From Pseudomonas gingeri (GTDB taxonomy: Bacteria; Pseudomonadota; Gammaproteobacteria; Pseudomonadales; Pseudomonadaceae), in contig NZ_JACAPR010000006.1 of NCBI RefSeq assembly GCF_013385635.1, positions 124,001 through 188,000 on the forward strand: 64,000 nt of DNA, given 5' to 3'. A program made the position numbers and the translations under genes. Below the pieces are notes generated by a model, which was not told the DNA's origin, made no database searches, and was given only the letters and a program-made list of their open reading frames with translations. Every line of letters starts with the position of its first letter. Position 1 is the stretch's first letter. This document shows, piece after piece, positions 9,205 through 20,020 of the stretch.

Positions 9205-9951
9205 GTGAGGCGCTTTCGTCCCGGCGTGGCACCGACCCTGGTGGTGCTGGTGTTGCTGCCGCTGCTGGTGCTGCTGGGTTTCTGGCAGTTGGGCCGGGGC
9301 GAGCAGAAGCGCGTGCTGCTGGAGAGTTATGCCCAGCGCCGCACGGCCGAGCCGCTGAGTGGCGAGCAGTTGAAGGGCAGCGCCGATCCGGCTTTTCGCC
9401 GTGTGCAACTGCGCGGCCAGTTCGATGCCGAACACAGCTACCTGCTGGACAACCGCGTGCGCAATGGCCAGGTCGGCGTCGAGCTGATCCAACCCTTCCA
9501 CGACCAGGCCAGCGGGCTCTGGTTGCTGGTCAACCGTGGCTGGCTGCCCTGGCCGGAACGGCGCACGCCGCCGGTCTTCGCGACGCCCGGGCAACCGTTG
9601 AATATCGACGCCTGGGTCTATGTCGCCCCGGGCGCCACCTTCCAGCTCCATGCCGACCCGCTGAACGCACCCTGGCCGCGCGTGGTGACGACGATCGAGC
9701 CCGGCAAGCTGTGGACGGAACTGGGTCGTGAAGGCTTCGCCTACGAGCTGCGCCAGGAGCCCGGGCCCGGTGCTTATGAAACCGGCTGGCCGGTGGTGGC
9801 CGAAGGCATGGGCCCGGAGAAACACCTCGCCTATGCCGTGCAGTGGTTCGCCATGGCCCTGGCGCTGTTCGGCCTTTACCTCTACCTCGGATGGCATAAC
9901 GCAAGGGAGAAACACCATGGGAGCGGCCATGAATCGACTCAACACAGCTGA
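9205..9951 (+). CDS. SURF1 family cytochrome oxidase assembly protein
   Basis: Inner-membrane assembly factor of heme-copper oxidases thought to help insert heme a. The 248-residue protein has the SURF1 layout: one N-terminal helix (about 10-30) with the motif LLGFWQLGR, a periplasmic domain containing NRGWLPWPE, and a second helix near 210-232 (YAVQWFAMALALFGLYLYLGW). Uses a GTG start at 9205. The stop overlaps the next gene by 35 bases, suggesting coupled translation. Confidence 0.93.
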   Translation: MRRFRPGVAPTLVVLVLLPLLVLLGFWQLGRGEQKRVLLESYAQRRTAEPLSGEQLKGSADPAFRRVQLRGQFDAEHSYLLDNRVRNGQVGVELIQPFHDQASGLWLLVNRGWLPWPERRTPPVFATPGQPLNIDAWVYVAPGATFQLHADPLNAPWPRVVTTIEPGKLWTELGREGFAYELRQEPGPGAYETGWPVVAEGMGPEKHLAYAVQWFAMALALFGLYLYLGWHNAREKHHGSGHESTQHS

Positions 9952-10510
9952 AGCCCGGCAGCCGGGGGGACGCGCCCGCGGGCGCTGGCAGTTGATCCTG
10001 ATCGTGCTGATGGTCATCGGCCCGATGATCCTGGCCACCGGCATGTACAAGCTGCAGTTCTGGGTACCGGAGAGCCGCAGTTATCACGGCGAGCTGATCG
10101 GCAATGGCCAGGGCCGTGCCGACCTCGGCGTGCAGGCCGACGAGCAACGCTGGCAGATGCTGGTGACGGCGCCCCAGGAGTGCTCGGTGGATTGCCAGCA
10201 ACTGGTCTACCTGGCGCGGCAGATCCAGATCGGCCTGGGCCGTGACGCTTCCCGCGCCAGCCACGCCCTGGCGACCGCGCAACCGCTGGACAGCGACTAT
10301 GCCGCCAAGCTGCAACGCGAATACCCGCAACTGCAACGCTACCCGCTCGACCTTCCCGCCTACACCCGGGAAGCCCGTGGCAATGGCGCGCCGCAGCTGT
10401 GGATCATCGATCCCCACGGCAACCTGGTGCTGCGCTACGACGCCCGGGTCAAGGGCAAGGACTTGCTCAACGACCTGCGCCAGTTGCTGAAACTGTCGAA
10501 TATCGGATAA
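9917..10510 (+). CDS. cox-locus membrane-anchored hypothetical protein (PA0111-like)
   Basis: A 197-residue protein with one N-terminal membrane helix (about 25-45, LILIVLMVIGPMILATGMYK) and a periplasmic domain resembling a thioredoxin/SCO fold: it has ECSVDCQQLVYLARQI, where two Cys are separated by three residues (CSVDC), and a late DPHGNLVLRYD strand. The CX3C pattern like SCO proteins hints at copper or redox work in oxidase assembly; this is inference. The ATG at 9917 is chosen because AGGGAG lies 8 bases upstream; the ATG at 9929 is possible. Confidence 0.82.
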   Translation: MGAAMNRLNTAEARQPGGRARGRWQLILIVLMVIGPMILATGMYKLQFWVPESRSYHGELIGNGQGRADLGVQADEQRWQMLVTAPQECSVDCQQLVYLARQIQIGLGRDASRASHALATAQPLDSDYAAKLQREYPQLQRYPLDLPAYTREARGNGAPQLWIIDPHGNLVLRYDARVKGKDLLNDLRQLLKLSNIG

Positions 10511-10520
10511 GGGCATCGTC

Positions 10521-11600
10521 ATGGCCAAACCTGGATTTCGCCTCGCCTTGTTCGCCACCCTGCTGGCACTGATCGTCGTGCTGCTCGGCGCCTATACCCG
10601 CCTGACCCATGCCGGCCTCGGCTGTCCGGACTGGCCGGGCTGCTACGGCTTTATCAGCGTGCCCAAGAGCGAGGCCCAGCTGGCCCATGCCGAGCTGCAC
10701 TTCCCCGATACGCCGGTCGAGGCCCACAAGGGCTGGAACGAGATGATCCACCGCTATTTCGCCGGGACCCTCGGGCTGCTGATCGTCGTGCTGGCGGCCC
10801 GCTCCTGGATGGAGCGGCGGCGCGAGGGGCAGCCGCTGAAGTTGCCGCTGTTCCTCCTCGCGGTGGTGTTCGCCCAGGCCGCGTTCGGCATGTGGACGGT
10901 TACTCTCAAGCTCTGGCCGCAGGTGGTGACCGGGCATCTGCTGGGCGGCTTTGCCACCTTGAGCCTGTTGTTCCTGCTGACCCTGCGCCTGTCCGGCGTA
11001 CTGCCGGCCCTGGCCGTGCCGCGCCGGTTGCAGCGCTGGGCGACGGCCGGGTTGCTGCTGGTGATCCTGCAGATCGCCCTGGGCGGTTGGGTCAGTTCCA
11101 ACTATGCCGCCGTGGCCTGCATCGACCTGCCGACCTGCCACGGCCAATGGTGGCCGCAGGCGGACTTCGCCAACGGCTTCCACCTGACCCAGCATATCGG
11201 CCCGAATTACCTTGGCGGCCAGTTGGACAGCGATGCCCGCACGGCGATTCACCTGACTCATCGTGTCGGCGCCCTGCTGGTGACCCTGGTGCTGCTCGGG
11301 CTGGCCTGGCAATTGCGGGTGGTGGGCATGACCCGGCTGGCCGGGCTGCTGCTGATCGCCCTGGCGGCGCAGATCAGCCTGGGCCTGAGCAACGTCTACT
11401 TCCATTTGCCACTGCCGGTGGCCGTGGCCCACAACGCTGGCGGCGCCGCCCTGCTGCTGACCCTGGTGCTGATCAACTACCACGCGCGGACCGCCCTGGT
11501 CCGGGTCCGGCAACAGGCGCCCGTACGCTGGCGGCTCAGCCCGCGCAAACCCGCCCACGGTCCGATAACAATAAAAGGAGAAATGCCATGGCGACTGTAG
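10521..11600 (+). CDS. ctaA: heme A synthase
   Basis: Oxidises the C8 methyl of heme O to make heme A for the aa3 oxidase. The 359-residue membrane protein has eight helices in two four-helix halves, with the conserved [21 protein letters not shown] motif near the start, a Cys pair in [10 protein letters not shown], and His ligands in HRYFAG and LTHRVGA. It overlaps the next gene (heme O synthase) by 13 bases, so the two enzymes of heme A synthesis are translationally linked. Confidence 0.95.
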   Translation: MAKPGFRLALFATLLALIVVLLGAYTRLTHAGLGCPDWPGCYGFISVPKSEAQLAHAELHFPDTPVEAHKGWNEMIHRYFAGTLGLLIVVLAARSWMERRREGQPLKLPLFLLAVVFAQAAFGMWTVTLKLWPQVVTGHLLGGFATLSLLFLLTLRLSGVLPALAVPRRLQRWATAGLLLVILQIALGGWVSSNYAAVACIDLPTCHGQWWPQADFANGFHLTQHIGPNYLGGQLDSDARTAIHLTHRVGALLVTLVLLGLAWQLRVVGMTRLAGLLLIALAAQISLGLSNVYFHLPLPVAVAHNAGGAALLLTLVLINYHARTALVRVRQQAPVRWRLSPRKPAHGPITIKGEMPWRL

Positions 11601-12487
11601 TCAGTGAGCGTCACCGCCAGGCGATCTGGCGCGACTACCTGGAGCTGACCAAGCCCAAGGTGGTGGTGTTGATGCTGATCACCTCGCTGGTCGGCATGTT
11701 TCTCGCGACCCGTGCCGGCGTACCCTGGACAGTGCTGGTGTTCGGCAACCTGGGCATCGGCCTGTGCGCGGGCGGCGCGGCGGTGGTCAACCATGTGGTG
11801 GACCGGCGCATCGACGCGGTCATGGCGCGGACCCACAAGCGGCCGCTTGCCGAAGGACGGGTATCGCCGCTGGCGGCGCTGACCTTCGCCCTGCTGCTGG
11901 CGGTGCTCGGGCAGGCCGTGCTGCTGGCGTTCACCAATCCGCTGACGGCCTGGCTGACCCTGGCCTCGCTGCTCGGCTACGCGGTGATCTACACCGGTTT
12001 CCTCAAGCGCGCCACGCCGCAGAACATCGTGATCGGCGGCCTGGCCGGGGCGGCACCGCCGTTGCTGGGCTGGGTCGCGGCCACCGGGCATGTGAGCGCC
12101 GAGCCGCTGTTGCTGGTGCTGATCATCTTCGCCTGGACCCCGCCGCATTTCTGGGCCCTGGCGATCCATCGCAAGGAGGAATACGCCAAGGCCGATATCC
12201 CGATGCTGCCGGTGACCCACGGCGAGCAATACACCAAGGTGCATATCCTGCTGTACACCTTTGCCCTGTTGGCGGTCAGCCTGCTGCCGTTCGTGATCCA
12301 CATGAGCGGCGTGCTCTACCTGCTCTGCGCCCTGGGCCTCGGCGCGCGCTTCCTGCAATGGGCGTGGGTGCTGTACCGTGGCATCCAGCCGCATGCGGCG
12401 ATCAACACCTTCAAGTACTCTATCTACTACTTGTTCCTGCTGTTTATCGCGCTGCTCGTCGATCACTACCTATTGTTGAATCTATGA
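11588..12487 (+). CDS. cyoE: protoheme IX farnesyltransferase (heme O synthase)
   Basis: UbiA-superfamily enzyme that adds a farnesyl group to heme B, giving heme O. The 299-residue protein has about nine membrane helices and the Asp-rich substrate motif [19 protein letters not shown]. The ATG at 11588 follows AAAAGGAG at a good distance. Also called ctaB. Its stop overlaps the next start by four bases (ATGA), continuing the tight operon. Confidence 0.95.
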   Translation: MATVVSERHRQAIWRDYLELTKPKVVVLMLITSLVGMFLATRAGVPWTVLVFGNLGIGLCAGGAAVVNHVVDRRIDAVMARTHKRPLAEGRVSPLAALTFALLLAVLGQAVLLAFTNPLTAWLTLASLLGYAVIYTGFLKRATPQNIVIGGLAGAAPPLLGWVAATGHVSAEPLLLVLIIFAWTPPHFWALAIHRKEEYAKADIPMLPVTHGEQYTKVHILLYTFALLAVSLLPFVIHMSGVLYLLCALGLGARFLQWAWVLYRGIQPHAAINTFKYSIYYLFLLFIALLVDHYLLLNL

Positions 12488-13119
12488 CTCGAACCCAGAA
12501 AACCGTCTTTATTCTCGTCGCGCTGGTGGCCCTGGTCCTGGGGCTGACGGTCAACAAGGTCCTGAGTGGCAAGGGCCAGGGCGATCCCACGGCGATGATC
12601 GATGCGGGGATTATCCTGCTGCCGCAAAGCCGTTCGCTGCCGGATGTGAAGATGACCGACCAGGACGGCCAGCCGGTGCAGGTCAACCAGTTGAAGGACA
12701 AGTGGACGATGCTGTTCTTCGGCTACACCTTCTGCCCGGACATCTGCCCGACCACCCTCGCCCAGTTGCGCCAGATCAAGAGCGAACTGCCCAAGGACAT
12801 CGTCGGCAAGCTGCAGATCGTCCTGGTCAGCGTCGACCCCAACCGGGACAATCCCAAGCAGCTCAAGCAGTACCTGGGTTACTTCGACCCCGAGTTCAAG
12901 GGGCTGACGGCGTCGTCCATCGAGGACCTGCAGAAGCTGGCGAACGCGGTGAGCATCCCGTTTATCCCGGCGGATACCAGCAAGCCGAACTACACCGTGG
13001 ATCACAGCGGCAACCTGGCGATTGTCGGGCCCGATGGCAGCCAGCGCGGCTTTATCCGTGCGCCGTTGAACAACCAGAAACTGGTGGCGCAGTTGCCGGA
13101 GCTGCTCAAGCGCCAGTAG
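12484..13119 (+). CDS. SCO1/SenC family copper chaperone
   Basis: Thioredoxin-fold copper protein that supplies or reduces the CuA site of subunit II. The 211-residue protein has a membrane anchor (about 7-24), the copper motif CPDIC (Cys84, Cys88) and the third ligand His174 in VDHSGN. Last gene of the cox operon, starting with an ATGA overlap. Followed by a block of palindromic repeats at 13126-13316. Confidence 0.95.
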   Translation: MTRTQKTVFILVALVALVLGLTVNKVLSGKGQGDPTAMIDAGIILLPQSRSLPDVKMTDQDGQPVQVNQLKDKWTMLFFGYTFCPDICPTTLAQLRQIKSELPKDIVGKLQIVLVSVDPNRDNPKQLKQYLGYFDPEFKGLTASSIEDLQKLANAVSIPFIPADTSKPNYTVDHSGNLAIVGPDGSQRGFIRAPLNNQKLVAQLPELLKRQ

Positions 13120-13125
13120 CTGTTC

Positions 13126-13203
13126 GATCGTTCCCACGCTCCGCATGCTCGATCGTTCCCACGCTCTGCGTGGGAATGCCTCTTTGGACGCTCTGCGTCC
13201 GCT
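13126..13203. repeat. truncated copy of the ~108-bp nested-palindrome element
   Basis: Contains GATCGTTCCCACGCTCCGC, a second restart of the same sequence at 13151, then GGACGCTCTGCGTCC. This is the left half of an element seen whole at 14727, 19908 and 43156. It sits directly after the SCO gene stop codon and could end or stabilise the cox transcript. Confidence 0.75.
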
Positions 13204-13291
13204 TCAAAAGCTTCGCGGCGGTGCGGCGATCCGACAAGCCCCCTCCCACAGAGGCTTCAGGCGCCCGCAATATCCAGGACAACCCGAACAT

Positions 13292-13316
13292 TGTAGGAGC
13301 GGGCTTGCCCGCGAAA
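13292..13316. repeat. REP sequence (GTAGGAGCGGGCTTGCCCGC type)
   Basis: Single Pseudomonas-type REP with an imperfect internal palindrome (GCGGGCTTGCCCGC). Located in the gap between the convergent cox operon and the VOC gene. Confidence 0.8.
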
Positions 13317-13338
13317 GGGCCCTAAAGGCCTCGGCTGA

Positions 13339-13764
13339 TCACTTGGCGAACATCTGCCCGATATCCTTGAACGCCTTGAATTCCAGCGCATTGCCGCACG
13401 GGTCGAACAGGAACATGGTCGCCTGCTCGCCCACCTGCCCCTTGAAACGCACATAGGGTTCGATCACGAACCGTGTGTCCCGGGCCTTCAGCCGTTCGGC
13501 CAGGGCTTCCCACGCGTCCCACTCCAGCACCACGCCGAAATGCGGCACCGGCACGTCGTGGCCGTCTACCGGGTTGCTCAGTGCCTGTTCCTGGGCAGCA
13601 CTCCTGGCCTGGTGGTGGATCACCAACTGGTGGCCGAAGAAATCGAAGTCCACCCAATGGTCGCTGCTGCGTCCTTCCGGACAGCCGAATACATCGCCGT
13701 AGAAATGCCGGGCCGCAGCCAGGTCATGGACGGGGATTGCCAGATGAAAGGGAGAGAGCGCCAT
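13339..13764 (-). CDS. VOC (glyoxalase/bleomycin resistance fold) protein
   Basis: A 141-residue protein with two beta-alpha-beta-beta-beta modules: [21 protein letters not shown] at the N-terminus and [15 protein letters not shown] at the C-terminus. A metal site is plausible from His7 and the late Glu. VOC proteins include lyases, dioxygenases and resistance proteins, and I cannot choose among them. Divergent from a LysR-type gene (107 bases between starts), which may regulate it. Confidence 0.85.
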   Translation of the reverse strand: MALSPFHLAIPVHDLAAARHFYGDVFGCPEGRSSDHWVDFDFFGHQLVIHHQARSAAQEQALSNPVDGHDVPVPHFGVVLEWDAWEALAERLKARDTRFVIEPYVRFKGQVGEQATMFLFDPCGNALEFKAFKDIGQMFAK

Positions 13765-13871
13765 GGCGGATACCGGAGACAGGAAATGAGCTTTCAGTCT
13801 AGCGATGATTATTTTGCTGAAAAGCGCATATTCTTGCCGTCGAGAGACAATTATTCTGTTGAGTGAGTCTG

Positions 13872-14786
13872 ATGCTGCGTGAACTCAAGACCTTTATCCG
13901 CGTGTCCCGGGAAGGCACCTTTGTCGCGGCCGGGCAGCAGCTCGGCTTGACCCAGTCGGCGGTCAGCGCACAGATGCGGGTGCTGGAGCAGCACCTGGGC
14001 GTACGCCTGTTCGACCGCAGTGGCCGCGCGGCGGTGCTGAATGCCGCCGGACGCCATGCCCTGCCGCTGGCCGAGCAGATCCTTGCGCTGTATGGCGCGA
14101 TGGCCTTGCCCACCGCCGCGGCGGAATGGCAGGGCGAGCTGCGCATCGGTGCCATCGCCACGGTCCAGACCGGCCTGCTGCCCCAGGCCTTGCCGAGGTT
14201 CCGGCGGGCGGCGCCACGGGTCGACCTGAAGCTGGTGCCCGGGGTTTCCCTCAATCTGTTGAGCCAGGTCGACGCCGGGGAACTGGACCTGGCACTGCTG
14301 ATCAAGCCGCCCTTCGAGTTGCCCAAGGAATTGCTGGCGATCCCGCTGGCCAGCGAAGCCTTTGTGCTGATCGCGCCGTTGCAACTGCCGGGCGACGACC
14401 CGCTGCAACTGCTCGCCGAGCAGCCGTTCGTACGTTATGACCGGGGTTCGTTCGGTGGTCGGCTGGTCAGTCAGTTTCTGCGGGAACAGCGGATCCAGGT
14501 GCGCGATGTGCTGGAACTGGACGAGATCGAGGCGATTGCGCGGATGGTGGAGTGCGGGCTGGGAGTGTCGCTGGTGCCCAGGGCCGGGCTATGGCAGCAG
14601 CGGGCGGATCAGTTGCGGGTGATCGAGCTGGGTGAGCTGACCTTCGAACGCCAGCTGATCGCGGTATTGCGCCGCGCCCAGCGCCAGCCGGCACTGGATT
14701 GCCTGCTGGAGTGCCTGAGTGACGCTGATCGTTCCCACGCTCCGCGTGGTAACGCCTCTCAGGACGCTCCGCGTCCGCTGTTGTGA
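13872..14786 (+). CDS. LysR family transcriptional regulator with repeat-derived C-terminus
   Basis: N-terminal winged helix-turn-helix (about residues 1-60; [31 protein letters not shown]) and a LysR effector domain ending about residue 283. Starts at the ATG at 13872; a GTG nine bases upstream is also in frame. The last ~20 residues ([19 protein letters not shown]) are encoded by a palindromic repeat element at 14727-14832, so the ancestral stop has been lost or replaced. Ligand unknown; the divergent VOC gene is the likeliest target. Confidence 0.88.
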   Translation: MLRELKTFIRVSREGTFVAAGQQLGLTQSAVSAQMRVLEQHLGVRLFDRSGRAAVLNAAGRHALPLAEQILALYGAMALPTAAAEWQGELRIGAIATVQTGLLPQALPRFRRAAPRVDLKLVPGVSLNLLSQVDAGELDLALLIKPPFELPKELLAIPLASEAFVLIAPLQLPGDDPLQLLAEQPFVRYDRGSFGGRLVSQFLREQRIQVRDVLELDEIEAIARMVECGLGVSLVPRAGLWQQRADQLRVIELGELTFERQLIAVLRRAQRQPALDCLLECLSDADRSHAPRGNASQDAPRPLL

Positions 14787-14832
14787 CGCAGAGCGTCACG
14801 GACTGCATTCTTTGCTGCGCGTGAGAACGATC
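14727..14832. repeat. ~108-bp nested-palindrome element overlapping the LysR 3' end
   Basis: Begins GATCGTTCCCACGCTCCGCG and ends GAGAACGATC, with inner arms GGACGCTCCGCGTCC and GACGCAGAGCGTC. The first 60 bases lie inside the LysR reading frame. Same family as 19908-20015 and 43156-43266; the right outer arm is degenerate here (TTTGCTGCGCGTGAGAACG). Confidence 0.85.
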
Positions 14833-14851
14833 ATGGCGTCCTCACGGGCCT

Positions 14852-14876
14852 CATCGCCGGCAAGCCGGCTCCTACA
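14852..14876. repeat. REP sequence
   Basis: CATCGCCGGCAAGCCGGCTC followed by CTACA, the inverse form of the GTAGGAGCCGGCTTGCCGGC family. Lies between the LysR gene and the 3' end of metQ. Confidence 0.85.
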
Positions 14877-14910
14877 GGGTGTTGTGTTCGGCCGGGTATC
14901 CGTGCGTTGT

Positions 14911-15684
14911 TTAGAACGCCGGAACGATCGCACCCTTGTACTTCTCGAGGATGAAGGCTTTTACTTCAGGACTGTGCAGCGCCGCGACCAGTTTCTTCAT
15001 GGCGTCCGAATCCTTGTCGTCCTCGCGACCCACCAGGATATTCACGTACGGCGAGTCCGAACCCTCGATGAACAGAGCGTCCTTGGACGGATCGAGCTTG
15101 GCCTCCAGGGCGTAGTTGGTGTTGATCAGCGCCAGGTCGACCTGAGTCAGCACGCGCGGCAGGGTCGCGGCTTCCAGTTCGCGGATCTTCAGGTCCTTGC
15201 TGTTTTCGACGATGTCTTTCGGCGTCGACAGGATATTGGTGGGTTCCTTCAACTTGATCAGACCGGCTTTCTGCAGCAGCAATAGCGCACGACCGCCGTT
15301 GGTGGCGTCGTTCGGGATCACCACGTTGGCGCCGCCCGGCAGGTCCGCGAGTTTCTTGTACTTGCTGGAGTAGGCGCCCAGCGGCTCCACGTGCACAGGG
15401 GCAAGACTGATCAGGTGGGTGCCCTTGGCCTTGTTGAATTCATCGAGGTACGGCTGGTGCTGGAAGAAGTTGGCATCCAGGCGCTTCTCGGCCACTTGCA
15501 CGTTCGGCTGCACGTAATCGGTGAAAACCTTGACCTTCAGGTCCACGCCTTCCTTGGCCAGCGTCGGCTTGATGAATTCAAGGATTTCCGCGTGGGGCAC
15601 CGGGGTGGCGGCAACGGTCAGGGTCTCGGCGGCATGGGCGGAGAACGCCGCGACGGCGGCAAAGGCAGCAAGCAGTTTTTTCAT
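14911..15684 (-). CDS. metQ: methionine ABC transporter substrate-binding protein
   Basis: Periplasmic D/L-methionine-binding protein of the MetNIQ importer (NlpA family). The 257-residue precursor has a signal peptide MKKLLAAFAAVAAFSAHA with a cleavable AHA|AE site rather than a lipobox. The mature part has family motifs TPVPHAEIL and NTNYALEA. The ATG at 15684 is chosen over the longer frame (from 15810) because the signal peptide starts there. Last gene of metN-metI-metQ. Confidence 0.93.
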   Translation of the reverse strand: MKKLLAAFAAVAAFSAHAAETLTVAATPVPHAEILEFIKPTLAKEGVDLKVKVFTDYVQPNVQVAEKRLDANFFQHQPYLDEFNKAKGTHLISLAPVHVEPLGAYSSKYKKLADLPGGANVVIPNDATNGGRALLLLQKAGLIKLKEPTNILSTPKDIVENSKDLKIRELEAATLPRVLTQVDLALINTNYALEAKLDPSKDALFIEGSDSPYVNILVGREDDKDSDAMKKLVAALHSPEVKAFILEKYKGAIVPAF

Positions 15685-15775
15685 CTTACGACTCCATGTG
15701 AGGTGCCCGGAGCGGGCACCTGCCGGCTCGAAGCCAGCTGATTCTCGGTTGCGAAAGCGTGTTGTTTTGCAGCAG

Positions 15776-16450
15776 TTATTTCCGGGAGAAGCGTGCCACC
15801 AGCTTGTCACCGATGGTCTGCAGTACCTGCACCAGGACCACCAGCATGACCACGGTCACCAGCATGACATCGTTCTGGAAACGCTGATAACCATAGCGGA
15901 TCGCCAGGTCGCCGAGGCCGCCGGCACCGACCACGCCGGCCATGGCGGTATAGCCCACCAGGGTGATGGTGGTCACGGTGATCGCCGCCAGGATGCCCGG
16001 GCGGGCTTCCGGCAACAGGGCATTGAAGACGATCTGGCGGGTGGTCGCCCCCATGGCCTGGGTGGCTTCGATAATGCCGCGATCGACTTCCCGCAGCGCG
16101 GTTTCCACCAAACGAGCGAAGAACGGCGCGGCACCGATCACCAATGGCGGGATGGCGCCGGCCACGCCCAGCGAGGTGCCGGTGAGGAACACGGTGGTGG
16201 GGATCAGCACGATCAGCAGGATGATGAACGGCAGCGAACGCACCACGTTGACCACGAAGGCCAGCGCCCCATAGGTCGCCTTGTGCTCCAGCAACTGGCG
16301 CGGGCTGCACAGGAACAGCAGCACGCCCAGCGGCAGGCCGAGCAGCACGGTGAACAGCAGCGAGCCGCCGAGCATCATCATGGTGTCGCCGGTGGCCTCC
16401 CAGATATCCGCCCAGTCGATATTGGCGAAAAAGCCCAGAAAAAGATCCAT
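15776..16450 (-). CDS. metI: methionine ABC transporter permease
   Basis: Inner-membrane permease of the MetNIQ importer, 224 residues, five to six helices, with the ABC coupling (EAA) loop around ALREVDRGIIEATQAMGATTRQI. It starts one base inside the metN stop codon region, so translation is coupled. metQ follows after about 90 bases. Confidence 0.95.
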   Translation of the reverse strand: MDLFLGFFANIDWADIWEATGDTMMMLGGSLLFTVLLGLPLGVLLFLCSPRQLLEHKATYGALAFVVNVVRSLPFIILLIVLIPTTVFLTGTSLGVAGAIPPLVIGAAPFFARLVETALREVDRGIIEATQAMGATTRQIVFNALLPEARPGILAAITVTTITLVGYTAMAGVVGAGGLGDLAIRYGYQRFQNDVMLVTVVMLVVLVQVLQTIGDKLVARFSRK

Positions 16451-17457
16451 CAGCGCAATACCTCCATATGGACGTCCGCCGCGATGAAGCTGGCGAACGC
16501 TGCGTCCATGTCGCCGCCGGTGATGGCGAGCGTCAGTTGCCCATAAGGGGTGTCCTTGATGCGGTCGATGCGGCCGGCGAGGATGCTGTAGTCCACGCCG
16601 GTTTCACGGGCGATGGTGCCCAGCAGCGGCGCGTAGGTGGCGTCGCCCTGGAAAGTCAGGCGCACGATACGGCCCGGCACGTGGGCGAAGTCGTCACGCT
16701 GCTCGCCTTCGTCGATCTGTTCGTCTTCCTGCACGAAGCGCCGGGTGGTCGGGTGCTTGGGGTGCAGGAACACCTGCGCCACCGGCCCCTGCTCGACGAT
16801 CACGCCGGCGTCCATCACGCCGACCACGTCGCAGACCCGACGGATCACATCCATCTCATGGGTGATCAGCACGATGGTCAGTTTCAGTTCACGGTTGATC
16901 TCGGCCAGCAGTTGCAGGACCGATGCGGTGGTTTGTGGGTCGAGGGCACTGGTGGCCTCGTCGCACAGCAGGATCTTCGGCTTGGTCGCCAGGGCGCGGG
17001 CAATGCCGACGCGCTGCTTCTGGCCGCCGGACAGCTGGGCCGGGTATTTCTTCGCATGGTCGGACAGACCGACGCGCTGCAGCAGCTCGGCGACGCGCTG
17101 GTCGATTTCCCGACGGGACAGTTCACCGGCCAGGGTCAGCGGCAGCGCGACGTTGTCGGCGACGGTCTTGGAGGCCAGCAGGTTGAAGTGCTGGAAGATC
17201 ATCCCGACCTGCTGGCGGAAGCGTCGCAGGCCGCCGGCGTCGAGGGCGGTGACTTCCTCGCCGTCCACCGTGATCGTCCCGCCGCTGGGCGCTTCCAGGC
17301 GGTTGATCAGGCGCAGCAGGGTACTTTTACCCGCGCCGGAATGACCGATCAGGCCGAATACCTGGCCATCCTCGACACGCAGGCTCGTCGAATGCAGGGC
17401 GGGAATATCCTTACCGGCGACCCGGTAGGTTTTATGGACGTTATGAAACTCGATCAC
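16450..17457 (-). CDS. metN: methionine ABC transporter ATP-binding protein
   Basis: ATPase subunit, 335 residues. Walker [10 protein letters not shown], signature LSGGQKQRV, Walker [13 protein letters not shown] and the H-loop His in LITHEMD are all present. The C-terminal ~90 residues form the NIL domain that senses cytoplasmic methionine and inhibits transport. Uses a GTG start at 17457. First gene of the operon, divergent from katE. Confidence 0.95.
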   Translation of the reverse strand: MIEFHNVHKTYRVAGKDIPALHSTSLRVEDGQVFGLIGHSGAGKSTLLRLINRLEAPSGGTITVDGEEVTALDAGGLRRFRQQVGMIFQHFNLLASKTVADNVALPLTLAGELSRREIDQRVAELLQRVGLSDHAKKYPAQLSGGQKQRVGIARALATKPKILLCDEATSALDPQTTASVLQLLAEINRELKLTIVLITHEMDVIRRVCDVVGVMDAGVIVEQGPVAQVFLHPKHPTTRRFVQEDEQIDEGEQRDDFAHVPGRIVRLTFQGDATYAPLLGTIARETGVDYSILAGRIDRIKDTPYGQLTLAITGGDMDAAFASFIAADVHMEVLR

Positions 17458-17696
17458 GTAGCGAACCTTGTGGGGCGCAATGGAAATAGGTCAGCGGTTA
17501 GCCGGGCGCGCATTTTAGCCTGTCCGTATAGAGGCGATTAGCATTTATTTCGCATTCAACCTGTCATTTGGCAATAACGCGATCAATGGTCAGAAAAAAG
17601 GAACGGCGCAAATCATCGACAGTCACTCCTAAGGCAACTCGAATCTTGCCCCATTGTCCGGCATGACCGGGCGACTGCAAACGAGGAGTCTGTCTG

Positions 17697-19850
17697 ATGA
17701 GTACCAAGAAAACCCCTGCAACCCAGCGCGCGGCCGCAAAGAGCCAGCTGGCGGGAACCGATACCCTGGATCGCGGCAACAGCAACGGCAAGCTCGACAG
17801 CCTGGAGCCCTTCCGCTCGGACGCCACCGGCCAGGCGTTGCGCACCAACCAGGGGGTGAAGGTCGCCGATAACCAGAACACCCTCAAGGCCGGCGCGCGC
17901 GGGCCCTCCCTGCTGGAAGACTTCATCATGCGTGAAAAGATCACGCATTTTGACCATGAGCGGATTCCGGAACGCATCGTTCATGCCCGGGGTACGGCCG
18001 CCCATGGTTACTTCCAGAGCTACGCGAACCATGGTGCGCTGACCAAGGCCGGCTTTCTCCAGGACCCCGCGGTCAAGACGCCGGTCTTCGTGCGTTTCTC
18101 CACGGTCCAGGGGCCGCGCGGTTCCGGCGATACGGTGCGCGACGTGCGCGGTTTTGCGGTGAAATTCTTCACCGATGAGGGCAACTTCGACCTGGTCGGC
18201 AACAATATGCCGGTGTTCTTCATCCAGGATGCGATCAAGTTTCCCGACTTCGTCCACGCGGTGAAACCCGAACCCCACAACGAAATGCCCACGGGCGGCT
18301 CGGCCCACGACACTTTCTGGGATTTCGTCTCGCTGGTGCCGGAGTCGGCGCACATGGTGATCTGGGTCATGTCCGACCGGGCGATTCCGAAGAGCCTGCG
18401 GGCCATGCAGGGTTTTGGCGTACACACTTTCCGCCTGATCAATGCCGAGGGCCGTTCGAATTTCGTCAAGTTTCACTGGCGCCCCACGGTCGGCACTTGT
18501 TCGCTGGTGTGGGACGAAGCGCAGAAGCTGGCGGGCAAGGACACCGATTTCCACCGCCGCGACCTCTGGGAGTCGATCGAGAGCGGCGACTACCCCGAGT
18601 GGGAGTTCGGTGTGCAGATCATTGCCGAGGAGGACGAGCACAGGTTCGACTTCGATATCCTCGACCCGACCAAGCTGGTCCCCGAGGAACTGGTGCCCAT
18701 CACACCGCTGGGCAAGATGGTGCTCAACCGCAATCCGGACAGTTTCTTCGCCGAGACCGAGCAGGTCGCGTTCTGTCCCGGGCACATCGTGCCGGGGATC
18801 GACTTTTCCAACGACCCGCTGCTGCAAGGCCGGCTGTTTTCCTATACCGATACGCAGATCAGCCGCTTGGGCGGGCCGAACTTCCATGAGATCCCGATCA
18901 ACCGGCCCGTGGCGCCTTTCCACAGCAGCCAGCGCGATGCCCAGCACCGCACGGTGATCGACAAGGGGCGGGCTGCCTATGAGCCCAATTCGATCGATGG
19001 CGGCTGGCCGAAGGAAACCCCGCCCGCTGCCCGCGAGGGCGGTTTCGAGAGTTATCCCGAGCGTATCGACGCGACCAGGATCCGCCAGCGCAGCGAGTCC
19101 TTCGGCGATCACTTCTCCCAGGCGCGGCTGTTCTTCAACAGCATGAGCCGCCATGAGAAGGAACACATCATTGCCGCCTACAGCTTCGAGCTGGGCAAGG
19201 TCGAGCGGGAAACCATCCGTGCTCGTCAGGTCAACGAGATCCTGGCCAATATCGACCTGGAACTGGCCGGGCGCGTCGCCGCCAACCTCGGTTTGCCGGC
19301 GCCGAAAACCGCCAGCGTGGCGCCGCGCAAGACGGATCTGGCGCGGTCGCCGGCGCTGAGCCAGGCGAACCTGCTGCCGGGGAACATCAAGACGCGCAAA
19401 GTGGCGATCCTGGCGGCCAACGGCGTCGATGGTGCGGCGATCGTAGCGCTGAAGAAGCTGCTCGCGGCAGAGGGCGCCCATGCCCGGCTGCTCGGGCCGA
19501 CCTCGGCCCCGGTGACCACGGCCGATGGCAAGAGCCTGGCGGTGGACGGTTCGATGGAGGGCTTGCCGTCAGTGGCCTTCGATGGGGTCTACGTGCCGGG
19601 TGGCGAGGCCTCGGTCAAGGCGCTCGCCGGCAACGGCGTGGCCTTGCACTACGTGCTGGAGGCGTACAAGCACCTGAAGGCGATTGTCCTGCACGGTGAG
19701 GCGAAACAGTTGCTGGAGGTGCTGCATTTGCAGGCGGATGCGGGGTTGATCGTCGGTAGCGATGCCAAGGCGCTGAAGGTCTTTGTGGCGGCGCTGGCCC
19801 AGCATCGGGTCTGGGAGCGGGAGGAAAGGGCCAAGGCGGTGCCGGCTTGA
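17697..19850 (+). CDS. katE: large-subunit monofunctional catalase HPII
   Basis: Breaks H2O2 into water and O2. The 717-residue protein belongs to the large catalases: catalytic His96 in [10 protein letters not shown], Asn169 in VGNNMP, heme-ligand Tyr in RLFSYTDTQ near residue 383, and a C-terminal flavodoxin/DJ-1-like domain (about 570-715) found only in this class. Start is clear (ACGAGGAG 9 bases upstream). Divergent from the met operon and followed by repeats. Large catalases are usually RpoS-dependent, though I saw no clear site here. Confidence 0.96.
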   Translation: MSTKKTPATQRAAAKSQLAGTDTLDRGNSNGKLDSLEPFRSDATGQALRTNQGVKVADNQNTLKAGARGPSLLEDFIMREKITHFDHERIPERIVHARGTAAHGYFQSYANHGALTKAGFLQDPAVKTPVFVRFSTVQGPRGSGDTVRDVRGFAVKFFTDEGNFDLVGNNMPVFFIQDAIKFPDFVHAVKPEPHNEMPTGGSAHDTFWDFVSLVPESAHMVIWVMSDRAIPKSLRAMQGFGVHTFRLINAEGRSNFVKFHWRPTVGTCSLVWDEAQKLAGKDTDFHRRDLWESIESGDYPEWEFGVQIIAEEDEHRFDFDILDPTKLVPEELVPITPLGKMVLNRNPDSFFAETEQVAFCPGHIVPGIDFSNDPLLQGRLFSYTDTQISRLGGPNFHEIPINRPVAPFHSSQRDAQHRTVIDKGRAAYEPNSIDGGWPKETPPAAREGGFESYPERIDATRIRQRSESFGDHFSQARLFFNSMSRHEKEHIIAAYSFELGKVERETIRARQVNEILANIDLELAGRVAANLGLPAPKTASVAPRKTDLARSPALSQANLLPGNIKTRKVAILAANGVDGAAIVALKKLLAAEGAHARLLGPTSAPVTTADGKSLAVDGSMEGLPSVAFDGVYVPGGEASVKALAGNGVALHYVLEAYKHLKAIVLHGEAKQLLEVLHLQADAGLIVGSDAKALKVFVAALAQHRVWEREERAKAVPA

Positions 19851-19907
19851 GCGCGGCGGTGCGGGGCTCAGGGGCCTCTTCGTCGGAATGCCGCCCAGCT
19901 CCCACAT

Positions 19908-20015
19908 GATCGTTCCCACGCTCCGCGTGGTAACGCCGCCATGGACGCTCCGCGTCCGCTCTTGTGACGCAGAGCGTCACCGGCTGCATTCCCACGCTGG
20001 AGCGTGGGAACGATC
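19908..20015. repeat. ~108-bp nested-palindrome element (best copy)
   Basis: Outer arms GATCGTTCCCACGCTCCGCG and CACGCTGGAGCGTGGGAACG-ATC, inner arms GGACGCTCCGCGTCC and GACGCAGAGCGTC. The whole could fold into a long cruciform. Lies between the 3' ends of katE and the minus-strand lipoprotein gene. Confidence 0.85.
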
Positions 20016-20020
20016 AAGCT

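Noticed and set aside
17458..17696. RpoS promoter for katE
   Set aside because: I looked for CTATACT-like sequence in the gap on the katE strand and found none that was convincing; only a CTATACG lies on the met-operon strand.
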